A DNA stretch of 64,000 nucleotides from assembly GCF_900111025.1 (NCBI RefSeq), contig NZ_FOFN01000001.1, positions 1,426,001 to 1,490,000 on the forward strand, in the 5' to 3' direction. The DNA is from Hyunsoonleella jejuensis. GTDB taxonomy: Bacteria; Bacteroidota; Bacteroidia; Flavobacteriales; Flavobacteriaceae. Made by a program: the position numbers and the translations under genes. Positions 56,067 to 64,000 of the stretch are shown piece by piece. Under the pieces are notes generated by a model. The model ran no database searches and was not told the DNA's origin. It saw only the letters and a list, made by a program, of their open reading frames with translations. Position 1 is the first letter of the stretch. Every line of letters starts with the position of its first letter.

Positions 56067-58085
56067 TTAATTAATTTTATTCTCTTTTTGAAGTGGTAAT
56101 ACTAAGTTCATATTATTTTTTATAGTCAAGTCAATAACGTTCCTTAGATTCGTTAAAATGTCTGAATTCCCTTCAATTTTTATTTTTTTTGAGGATGTTA
56201 GTTCATCTAATTTCACTTTGCCATATAAGTAGTTAATAAAATCTGCTTTCAAAACAGATATGGCTACATCAGATGAAGGATCGGAATAGTCTTTTAGTGC
56301 GTTTAATACGCCATTATGTAAATCTAAATTATAAGGAACTTCGTTGGTGAGATTTAAGTTTATGGAATAATTGCCCATTTGTTCTGCTTTTATTTGATCT
56401 GCAAGCATTCCTAGATATTCCATTAAAAGTTCTGTTGGTAATGAAGCTATTACTTCAGGAGAAGTAGTACTAAGATTATTTGGAACATTTCCGCCAACGC
56501 GTAATTCATTTGCAGCCGATAAATACCAATTTCTGTATAGCGCATTTTCTTCCTGGTAACCTAATTGTTCAAATGCGTCGGCCATTAATAAGTTTGCTTT
56601 TGTATTAGTGGCCGTATAGGATATGATATTATTTAAAATGTCAACAGTAAACCTATAATCACCTTCGTCGAAAAAGTCTAATGCAGTTTCTAATACTGCA
56701 CCTTCTCCTCCCATAGCTTTTACGTATCTTTTTCCTCGTTCTGAATCAGGATAACTTGCTAGCTCTGTTGGGTTTGCATTGTACCAGCCCAGATTTTTAA
56801 CGTAGGTCGATTTCAGATTATTAGCGGTTTGTCCATAATAGGGGCGATTGTTCCAGCTATTGAATACCGATTTTGGGAGTTCAGCAAATTCGGCAATGTC
56901 GTTTGGTCTATACCCGTAATTTGCATATCGCAATGTTGTATTGTAGATGGATTGATACAGGTCGCGCTGGTCCTTTAAGTAGGATACTACTTCTTCATTA
57001 CCCCAAACGGGCCATGTATGTGGGCCAAATTGGACTTCAACTTCATTTCCGAATCTAGCGATGACATCTGCAATGTAACTAGCCCATAACTTTGCATCCC
57101 TTGTTTCAGCACCTCTAAGTGTATAAATGTTATGTTGAAGGTGATTTACTTCTTCTGCCATAGACAATGCTTTCCATTCAGGAATGTAGAACACCAACTC
57201 AGCTGGAGCTTCCGCACTTGGAGTGAAGTAAAACTCAAAATTAAGACCATCAATTATTAGGTTTTCACCTTCTTCTTTACTAATTATTTTGTTTGGTATT
57301 GGAAGGGAAGAAGCTCCATTAGCTAGTGCAGCTCCCAAGGCACCAGTAATTAAGCCTTTTTCACCTGGTTTTAATACATTTCCATATTGGTATCCAGCTC
57401 TTCTAGCCATGATATTTCCAGCCATAACATTCTCACTTACAGATTTCTCTACGAAATTTAGTGGAGCTATCAAGGGAATTCTACCAGAGCTAAAATCTTC
57501 TGGAGTGGCTAATCCAGCATCATAGATTCCAGCAAAACCGCCAAAATGATCGGCGTGACTATGGGAAATAATCACTCCTTTGAGTTTCTTTTTTCCACGG
57601 TGCTGCTCGTAAAGCTTTATTGAACTTGCTAGTGTTGCTGCCGTATACTCTACATCGTATAAAATAATTCCATTTTTCGTTTCAATGATGGTTAGATTTA
57701 CTAAGTCTTGTCCTCTAACCTGATAAATGTTATCTGTAACTTTGTATAAACCTCCACGATTTACTAATTGGGCATGTCTCCATAAACTTGGGTTAACAGA
57801 TGCAGGTGGTTCTTTATCTTGCATGAAATTAAAACCCGTAGCATCAAATACACCTTCAATGTTGCCTTCGTTAATTAGTGGCGCTATAAAACCTCTATCA
57901 ACGCGCTCGAAAGCGCTTTTGTCATCAAAATCTAAAAATTCATAATAAGTTGCATTTTGAGTTTTTGTAAATTCGGTTGCTGCTTTCTGGTTTTCAGAGA
58001 ATGTATAATTCACATTTTTTTCTTGATTACAACCTAAGAGGACTACTCCAATTAAGAGGACTGATAAGCTTATTCTTACTTCCAT
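56067..58085 (-). CDS. SdsA-type alkyl/aryl sulfatase lipoprotein (metallo-beta-lactamase fold)
   Basis: 672 residues; lipobox LLGC (Cys19). The Zn site is H175, H177, D179, H180 (ISHSHADHFGG) with the second-sphere segment SMAEEVNHLQHNIYTLRGA near 310; then an alkylsulfatase dimerisation domain (YANYGYRPNDIAEF) and a C-terminal SCP2-like domain with a hydrophobic cleft. Family (type III) enzymes such as Pseudomonas SdsA1 cut primary alkyl sulfates like dodecyl sulfate with two zinc ions. It needs no formylglycine, unlike the S1 enzymes in the left part. Confidence 0.93.
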   Translation of the reverse strand: MEVRISLSVLLIGVVLLGCNQEKNVNYTFSENQKAATEFTKTQNATYYEFLDFDDKSAFERVDRGFIAPLINEGNIEGVFDATGFNFMQDKEPPASVNPSLWRHAQLVNRGGLYKVTDNIYQVRGQDLVNLTIIETKNGIILYDVEYTAATLASSIKLYEQHRGKKKLKGVIISHSHADHFGGFAGIYDAGLATPEDFSSGRIPLIAPLNFVEKSVSENVMAGNIMARRAGYQYGNVLKPGEKGLITGALGAALANGASSLPIPNKIISKEEGENLIIDGLNFEFYFTPSAEAPAELVFYIPEWKALSMAEEVNHLQHNIYTLRGAETRDAKLWASYIADVIARFGNEVEVQFGPHTWPVWGNEEVVSYLKDQRDLYQSIYNTTLRYANYGYRPNDIAEFAELPKSVFNSWNNRPYYGQTANNLKSTYVKNLGWYNANPTELASYPDSERGKRYVKAMGGEGAVLETALDFFDEGDYRFTVDILNNIISYTATNTKANLLMADAFEQLGYQEENALYRNWYLSAANELRVGGNVPNNLSTTSPEVIASLPTELLMEYLGMLADQIKAEQMGNYSINLNLTNEVPYNLDLHNGVLNALKDYSDPSSDVAISVLKADFINYLYGKVKLDELTSSKKIKIEGNSDILTNLRNVIDLTIKNNMNLVLPLQKENKIN

Positions 58086-58176
58086 GTTTTTAAATGTTAT
58101 CGGGTGATTTTTTCAATATTAAAATTACATAACTAGAACGGTTTCTATTTTCCAAATGTTGACGAATGCATTGATA

Positions 58177-58222
58177 GATATGCGTCGTTATAATGGCTTA
58201 TATCCGCTGTTAAACGAAGATA
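58177..58222. repeat. Second dispersed repeat family, copy 2
   Basis: GATATGCGTCGTTATAATGG ... ATCCGCTGTTAAACGAAGATA; 20 of the last 21 bases match 35995-36015 and the left part is alignable. Lies upstream of both the alkylsulfatase (minus) and pyrG (plus). Confidence 0.6.
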
Positions 58223-58329
58223 CCTTAAATTTATATAAAGGCAATACCTAAGACTTTAGTATTTCAAGAAAAATCACTGTTAATAACAATAACCTAAATA
58301 GTTAAAAAACAATTCCTAAATAACTATTT

Positions 58330-59980
<1,651 letters not shown>

Positions 59981-59982
<2 letters not shown>

Positions 59983-59999
59983 ATGCCATTGTGGCATTT
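59981..59999 (+). other. Hairpin overlapping the pyrG stop codon
   Basis: Perfect 8-bp stem AAATGCCA / TGGCATTT, loop TTG; no T-run, so not a typical terminator. Confidence 0.7.
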
Positions 60000-60035
60000 C
60001 GTTGTACATTGGACAGTTTTTTGACAATCAGAAAT

Positions 60036-60057
60036 CATCCTCTCCACATAGAGGATG
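60036..60057 (+). other. Hairpin directly before the yidC start
   Basis: Perfect 8-bp stem CATCCTCT / AGAGGATG with loop CCACAT. It ends 14 bases upstream of the yidC ATG, where it could hinder or shape ribosome entry. Confidence 0.65.
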
Positions 60058-60071
60058 TTTAATTTAAAACT

Positions 60072-61967
60072 ATGGAAGAAAAGAAGTTAGATATTAACTC
60101 GGTTATAGGTTTTGTTCTCATTTTTGGAATCATGATTTACATGTTCTGGCAAAATAAACCAACGCCAGAAGAACTAGAAGCCCAAGAAAAAGCAAAACAA
60201 GAACAAGTTGCTGCGGAACAAAACGCCAAGGCAGATAAGCAAACCTTAGTAACTACTGCAGAGGATTTTGCAATCGGTAATGGGGCAGACTCGTTACAAA
60301 TGGTAAAACTTCAAAATAAATTGGGTGCTTTTGCCTATTCTGCAGCAAATGCCTCAGATAAAGAAACTACCGTAGAAACAGATGTTTTCGAACTAAAATT
60401 TAACAACAAGGGTGGATATCTTTCCCAAGTGAAATTAAAGAATTTTGTGGATTACGATTCTATACCAATCTACATTATTAAGGACAACAATGCAGTTTTC
60501 AATATTAATTTTGGAACTACCGATAGTAGAATCCTTAACACACAAGATTTATATTTTACACCAACTGTTTCTAAAAGTGGAGATAATACCATAGTTTCTA
60601 TGAAGCTAAAAGTTTCTGAAAATGAATTTTTAGAATACAGATATGAGTTGAAACCTGACGATTACATGATTGATTTTAGTGTAAAATCTCAAGGTTTAAA
60701 CGATGTTATCAACAGTTCCCAAGCTATTAATTTAGATTGGAAATTAAAAGGATATCGCCATGCAAAAAGTATCTCTTACGAGAACAGATATACCGATATT
60801 CATTACGAACATGATGGCGGAAATGCAGATTATACAGGAATGGGTGATGCTGATGAAGATTTAAATGATGTTGCATGGATAGGGTATAAGCAGCACTTCT
60901 TCTCATCTGTATTGTTGACGGATTCACATTTTAAATCAGCAAAAATAACTACAGAAAATTTAGTTGAAGATGAAGAAAACGATACGGTGTATACCAAAAT
61001 GTTTACTTCTAAAATCCCACTGGAATTAAAAGGAGGCGAGTTTAACGAATCTTTAGATTGGTATATCGGCCCCAACGATTTTAGAATTTTAAATAGCTAC
61101 GATAGAAATCTAGATGAGATTGTGCCATTTGGCTGGGGGATTTTTGGATTGATTAACCGATACATTTTTATGCCATTGTTTGGTTTCCTTGGTGGGTTTA
61201 TGCCTTATGGAATTGCAATTGTGGTAATGACAATTTTGGTGAAAATATGTTTATCGTTTGTGCAGTACAAGCAGTTTTTATCTCAAGCAAAAATGAAGAT
61301 TTTAAAGCCTGAGCTAGATGCGATTAGAGAAAAGCATAAGGATAACAAAATGAAGGCACAACAAGAAACTATGGCATTACAAACCAAAGCAGGTGCAAGT
61401 CCGTTAGCAGGATGTTTGCCAGCTTTAATACAGTTACCGGTTTTTTATGCCTTATTCCAGTTTTTCCCTTCTGCTTTTGACTTAAGGCAGAAAAGTTTCT
61501 TATGGGCAGACGATTTATCGTCGTATGATACCATTGCGAATTTACCATTTAACATTCCTTTCTACGGAAGTCATGTTAGTTTATTCCCAATATTGGCAGC
61601 AATTGCTATTTTCTTTTATATGAGGTTAACAACGGGGCAAAATATGCAATCGCAACCGCAACAGGAAGGTATGCCAGATATGGGGAAAATGATGAAATAC
61701 ATGATGTATTTTTCACCAATAATGATGTTGTTCTTCTTTAATAATTATGCATCTGGATTAAGTTTATATTACTTTATTTCAAACTTGATTAGTATCGGAA
61801 TTATTTTGGTAATTAAGAATTACATCTTAGATGAAGATAAAATTCACGCTCAAATACAAGAGAATAAAAAGAAGCCGAAAAAGCAAAGTAAGTTTCAAAC
61901 TAAAATGAAACAAATGATGGAACAGGCAGAACAGCAGAAACAAATACAACAGAAAAGAAAGAAATAA
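60072..61967 (+). CDS. yidC: Membrane protein insertase YidC
   Basis: 631 residues, Gram-negative layout: TM1 (about 9-22), a short Glu/Lys-rich spacer, a periplasmic beta-supersandwich (about 90-350), then five membrane segments with the insertase core GCLPALIQLPVFYALFQFFP and a positively charged C-terminus (EQQKQIQQKRKK). Works alone or with SecYEG/SecDF to insert membrane proteins. Confidence 0.97.
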   Translation: MEEKKLDINSVIGFVLIFGIMIYMFWQNKPTPEELEAQEKAKQEQVAAEQNAKADKQTLVTTAEDFAIGNGADSLQMVKLQNKLGAFAYSAANASDKETTVETDVFELKFNNKGGYLSQVKLKNFVDYDSIPIYIIKDNNAVFNINFGTTDSRILNTQDLYFTPTVSKSGDNTIVSMKLKVSENEFLEYRYELKPDDYMIDFSVKSQGLNDVINSSQAINLDWKLKGYRHAKSISYENRYTDIHYEHDGGNADYTGMGDADEDLNDVAWIGYKQHFFSSVLLTDSHFKSAKITTENLVEDEENDTVYTKMFTSKIPLELKGGEFNESLDWYIGPNDFRILNSYDRNLDEIVPFGWGIFGLINRYIFMPLFGFLGGFMPYGIAIVVMTILVKICLSFVQYKQFLSQAKMKILKPELDAIREKHKDNKMKAQQETMALQTKAGASPLAGCLPALIQLPVFYALFQFFPSAFDLRQKSFLWADDLSSYDTIANLPFNIPFYGSHVSLFPILAAIAIFFYMRLTTGQNMQSQPQQEGMPDMGKMMKYMMYFSPIMMLFFFNNYASGLSLYYFISNLISIGIILVIKNYILDEDKIHAQIQENKKKPKKQSKFQTKMKQMMEQAEQQKQIQQKRKK

Positions 61968-61983
61968 GATAACATGTGTTCTT

Positions 61984-62011
61984 AAAAAGCTGCCTTTTGG
62001 CAGCTTTTTTT
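61984..62011 (+). terminator. Rho-independent terminator of yidC
   Basis: AAAAAGCTGCC / GGCAGCTTTTT with loop TTTT and further T. Confidence 0.93.
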
Positions 62012-62070
62012 GTTATAACAAAGTAAACGAAATTGCGTTAGTAGTATATGAATTAAATTTTAGTATATCA

Positions 62071-62781
62071 ATGAAAAAACTAGGTTTTATAATTCTTTTA
62101 GTGGGATGGTTTAATAGCGCTGTGGCCCAAACATTTAATCAGTTTAATGAGAATGGTAAGCGCCATGGGGTATGGAGAAAATATTTTGACGGCACCAAAG
62201 TTTTAAGATATGAAGGTGCTTTTGCAAATGGAAAAGAAATTGGGCTTTTTAAGTTTTATAAAAACATAAAAGGTAAAGCTGTTTTATCAGCAACCCGACA
62301 GTTTAATGACACTACAGATATTGCTCAAGTTAAGTTTTATACTTCAAAAGGAAAAGTTATTAGTGAAGGTAACATGAGGGGTAAAACCTATATAGGTACT
62401 TGGAAATATTATCAAAAGAATTCAGACAAGCTCTTGACGTTGGAAAATTATAATAGTGAAGGAAATCTCGATGGTGAGCGTTTTGTGTATTATGAAAATG
62501 GACAAATAGCCGAAGAAAAACATTATAAAAATGGTTTATTAGAAGGTAAAGCTATAAATTATTCGTTAAAAGGTGTAGTGCTAAAAACTTTAATCTATGT
62601 GAATGATGAACTGCATGGATCTGCTAAGTTTTTTAATCCTAAAGGGGAATTGCTTGTAGAGGGGCAATATAAAAAAGGTGGAAAACATGGTATTTGGAAA
62701 TATTATGACAAAGGTAAGCTTGATGAGACCAAAGACTTTACAGTAAAAGGCAAGTATAAACCCATAAAAAAAGCCCCTTGA
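62071..62781 (+). CDS. YwqK/MORN-type repeat secreted protein
   Basis: 236 residues: signal peptide ending AVAQ, then about seven repeats of the [F/Y]-x-E-[G/N]-G-x-x-x-x-x-G-x-[W/F]-K-x-Y type (FNENGKRHGVWRKY, YENGQIAEEKHYKNGLLEG, GQYKKGGKHGIWKYY). Databases often call such proteins YwqK-family antitoxins, but no toxin gene is near, and here it is exported. Its 3' end overlaps the terminator hairpin of the opposite strand. Confidence 0.85.
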   Translation: MKKLGFIILLVGWFNSAVAQTFNQFNENGKRHGVWRKYFDGTKVLRYEGAFANGKEIGLFKFYKNIKGKAVLSATRQFNDTTDIAQVKFYTSKGKVISEGNMRGKTYIGTWKYYQKNSDKLLTLENYNSEGNLDGERFVYYENGQIAEEKHYKNGLLEGKAINYSLKGVVLKTLIYVNDELHGSAKFFNPKGELLVEGQYKKGGKHGIWKYYDKGKLDETKDFTVKGKYKPIKKAP

Positions 62782-62795
62782 TTTCTCAAAGGACT
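62766..62795 (-). terminator. Minus-strand terminator, degenerate copy
   Basis: On the minus strand CCTTTGA / TCAAGGG (one G-T pair), loop GAAA, followed by U7. It resembles the terminator at 63133-63169 and now ends the decayed fasciclin copy. Confidence 0.7.
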
Positions 62796-62893
62796 CTTTT
62801 CATAGACAATTTTTACTTACTAACTATAAACCTTAAAACTTGCCTATACTAAACAAACCAAACTAAACTAAATATATCTTTTGGTAAAGGTGG

Positions 62894-63046
62894 TTAAACA
62901 ACCTTGTTGATTACGTAAATAACACCATTTGAAGCTTTAACATCAACAGCAATTATGTTGCTTACCCTGTTGTTTGTACTCGCCAAGGCTGCACCACCCA
63001 TGATATTTGCTGCCATATCTTTACCTTTAATTTCTTGTATTTTTGT
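62894..63046 (-). pseudogene. Fasciclin (FAS1) domain remnant
   Basis: A minus-strand frame of about 50 codons reads KIQEIKGKDMAANIMGGAAL then AVDVKASNGVIYVINKVV before a stop. The end is the C-terminal signature of a FAS1 domain (compare NGVVHVIDKVLL in the neighbouring gene). The remaining 100 residues of the domain are absent, and a stop lies in front. Its flanks repeat those of the intact gene (CCTAAACAAACCAAACTAAA-type string and terminator), so it is probably a decayed duplicate. Confidence 0.7.
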
Positions 63047-63132
63047 TTAACAAATTTAATGATAAATTAAACAAAAATGAAATTTTAGTTCATAAAAAAC
63101 GTTAATTTGTTATACTTTTTTACTGTTGTTTT

Positions 63133-63169
63133 TAAAAAAAGAGAGTCCCTTGAAATTTCAAGGGACTCT
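63133..63169 (-). terminator. Rho-independent terminator of the fasciclin gene
   Basis: Perfect 14-bp palindromic stem AGAGTCCCTTGAAA / TTTCAAGGGACTCT; A7 on the plus strand gives U7 on the minus-strand transcript. Confidence 0.92.
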
Positions 63170-63224
63170 TATAGAAAATTTCATACTTAGCAATTTTCTA
63201 TCCTAAACAAACCAAACTAAAATT

Positions 63225-64000
63225 TTATTCTGATGGTAACAATACTTTATCTATTACATGAACAACACCATTGGTTGCATGTACATTTAGTAAACTAGGT
63301 ACTAAACCGGCTGGAGGATTACTATTGGCAGCGTCTTGCACTGTTAAGTTTCCTAAGTTTATGCCTACATTTTGATCATTTAACATCTCTACATCACCCG
63401 TAACTAAATCCGTTGAAAATACATAAGCACTCGCTTTAACAACATGGTGTGTTAGTATTCCGGCTACAGCAGTAGGATCTGTACTATTTATGGCATCAGC
63501 AGTTAATCCAGCAGCTTCAAATGCAGCATCAGTCGGAGCAAATACTGTAAATGGTCCATCGGTACCAAATGTATCACCTAACCCAGCTCTCTGTAATGCA
63601 GTTGCTAACAAAGTAAATTCTCCTGGACTGCCTCCAGCAAATTCAGCTACTATTTCGTTTATTGTTTGAGTTGGGGGCAATAATACTCTATCTATTACAT
63701 GCACTACACCATTCGATCCTTCTATGTCAGTATCAGTAACTGTTGTTGTACCGTTTAAACTAACAGCCCCACCTGCGTTTGTTAAATAAACAAAACCACC
63801 AAGTGTTTCAACTGCCGTTGAAGCTCCAGCAGTCGTTGGTAAATTTGCAGCCATTACAGTATCATCAATTACATGATACGTTAATACAGCATCAGCGCCG
63901 TTAACATCAGTTACCCCAGCGGCTTCAAAAGCTGCATTTGTAGGTGCGAACAATGTTAAACCGTTTCCGCTAGGTCCATTTCCTAATAACACAGATAAAA
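63225..64000 (-). CDS. Fasciclin-domain protein with at least two FAS1 repeats (runs off right edge)
   Basis: At least 258 codons with no start inside the window, open up to base 64000. Two FAS1 domains are visible, each with TLFAPTNAAFEAAG or TVFAPTDAAFEAAG near its start and NGVVHVIDRVLLP or NGVVHVIDKVLLP at its end. FAS1 domains mediate adhesion or bind polymers; in Bacteroidota they are usually exported, and the signal peptide should lie to the right. Ends before a strong terminator; a decayed partial copy lies just downstream. Confidence 0.9.
   Translation of the reverse strand, partial: LSVLLGNGPSGNGLTLFAPTNAAFEAAGVTDVNGADAVLTYHVIDDTVMAANLPTTAGASTAVETLGGFVYLTNAGGAVSLNGTTTVTDTDIEGSNGVVHVIDRVLLPPTQTINEIVAEFAGGSPGEFTLLATALQRAGLGDTFGTDGPFTVFAPTDAAFEAAGLTADAINSTDPTAVAGILTHHVVKASAYVFSTDLVTGDVEMLNDQNVGINLGNLTVQDAANSNPPAGLVPSLLNVHATNGVVHVIDKVLLPSE

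Noticed and set aside
62071-62781. Antitoxin function for the YwqK-like protein
   Set aside because: The name is a database convention; the protein is exported and no toxin gene is adjacent.

Overview
The window is AT-rich chromosomal DNA from a member of the Bacteroidota, almost certainly a marine Flavobacteriaceae species. The evidence is internal: type IX secretion sorting domains (C-terminal tails with a YPNPA-type motif, and one gliding-motility-type C-terminal domain), many surface-type lipoproteins, a fused SecDF, promoters of the Bacteroidota form TAnnTTTG, almost no Shine-Dalgarno sequences, head-GIN and PspC proteins, and a dense sulfatase/glycosidase cluster typical of algal polysaccharide degraders. 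No rRNA, tRNA, CRISPR array, transposase or phage gene was found.

Region 1 (1-13338) is the right-hand part of a polysaccharide utilisation locus. It holds five formylglycine (S1) sulfatases, two GH10 xylanase-family enzymes, a GH29 alpha-L-fucosidase, an alpha/beta-hydrolase esterase and a lipoprotein TIM-barrel isomerase-like protein. The genes overlap or nearly touch (ATGA, TAATG and ATGAATAG junctions), so most of it is one or two transcription units. The gene content suggests a sulfated, probably esterified and fucose-bearing xylose-rich glycan. No SusC/SusD pair is visible; it would have to lie to the left.

Region 2 (13450-20880) encodes secreted products: a small helical periplasmic protein, a GH5 glucanase with a carbohydrate-binding domain and T9SS tail, two paralogous non-catalytic binding proteins with T9SS tails, a small membrane ORF and a T9SS type B surface protein.

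Region 3 (20906-28249) is an envelope module: two head-GIN proteins on the minus strand flank a yceI-porin-yceI plus-strand unit, followed by a padR-pspC operon and a DUF4870 membrane protein.

Region 4 (28404-36450) contains scattered housekeeping genes: a hotdog thioesterase-like protein, an AIM24/TIGR00266 protein, a YkgJ-type Cys cluster protein, a sterol desaturase family enzyme, a NamZ-type muramidase (GH171), a LolC/E-type permease, an MFS transporter and a DUF2721 protein.

Region 5 (36496-41592) is the most remarkable: a gatC-gatA-gatB operon in which gatB is fused in frame to a complete aspartyl-tRNA synthetase (1111 residues). This is in effect a covalent link between the enzyme that could make Asp-tRNA(Asn) and the amidotransferase that would convert it. 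The accompanying GatC has kept only its C-terminal half in recognisable form.

Region 6 (41826-64000) contains a dipeptide epimerase, a second porin, gyrB, mdh, secDF, a TonB-receptor-like barrel protein, a CIA30 protein, an SdsA-type alkylsulfatase, pyrG, yidC, a YwqK/MORN protein and a fasciclin-domain protein with a decayed duplicate beside it.

Between the genes there are at least two families of short dispersed repeats, a (TTGA)6 microsatellite, and a pair of CRP/FNR-like palindromes placed at identical distance from predicted promoters of the two porin loci.
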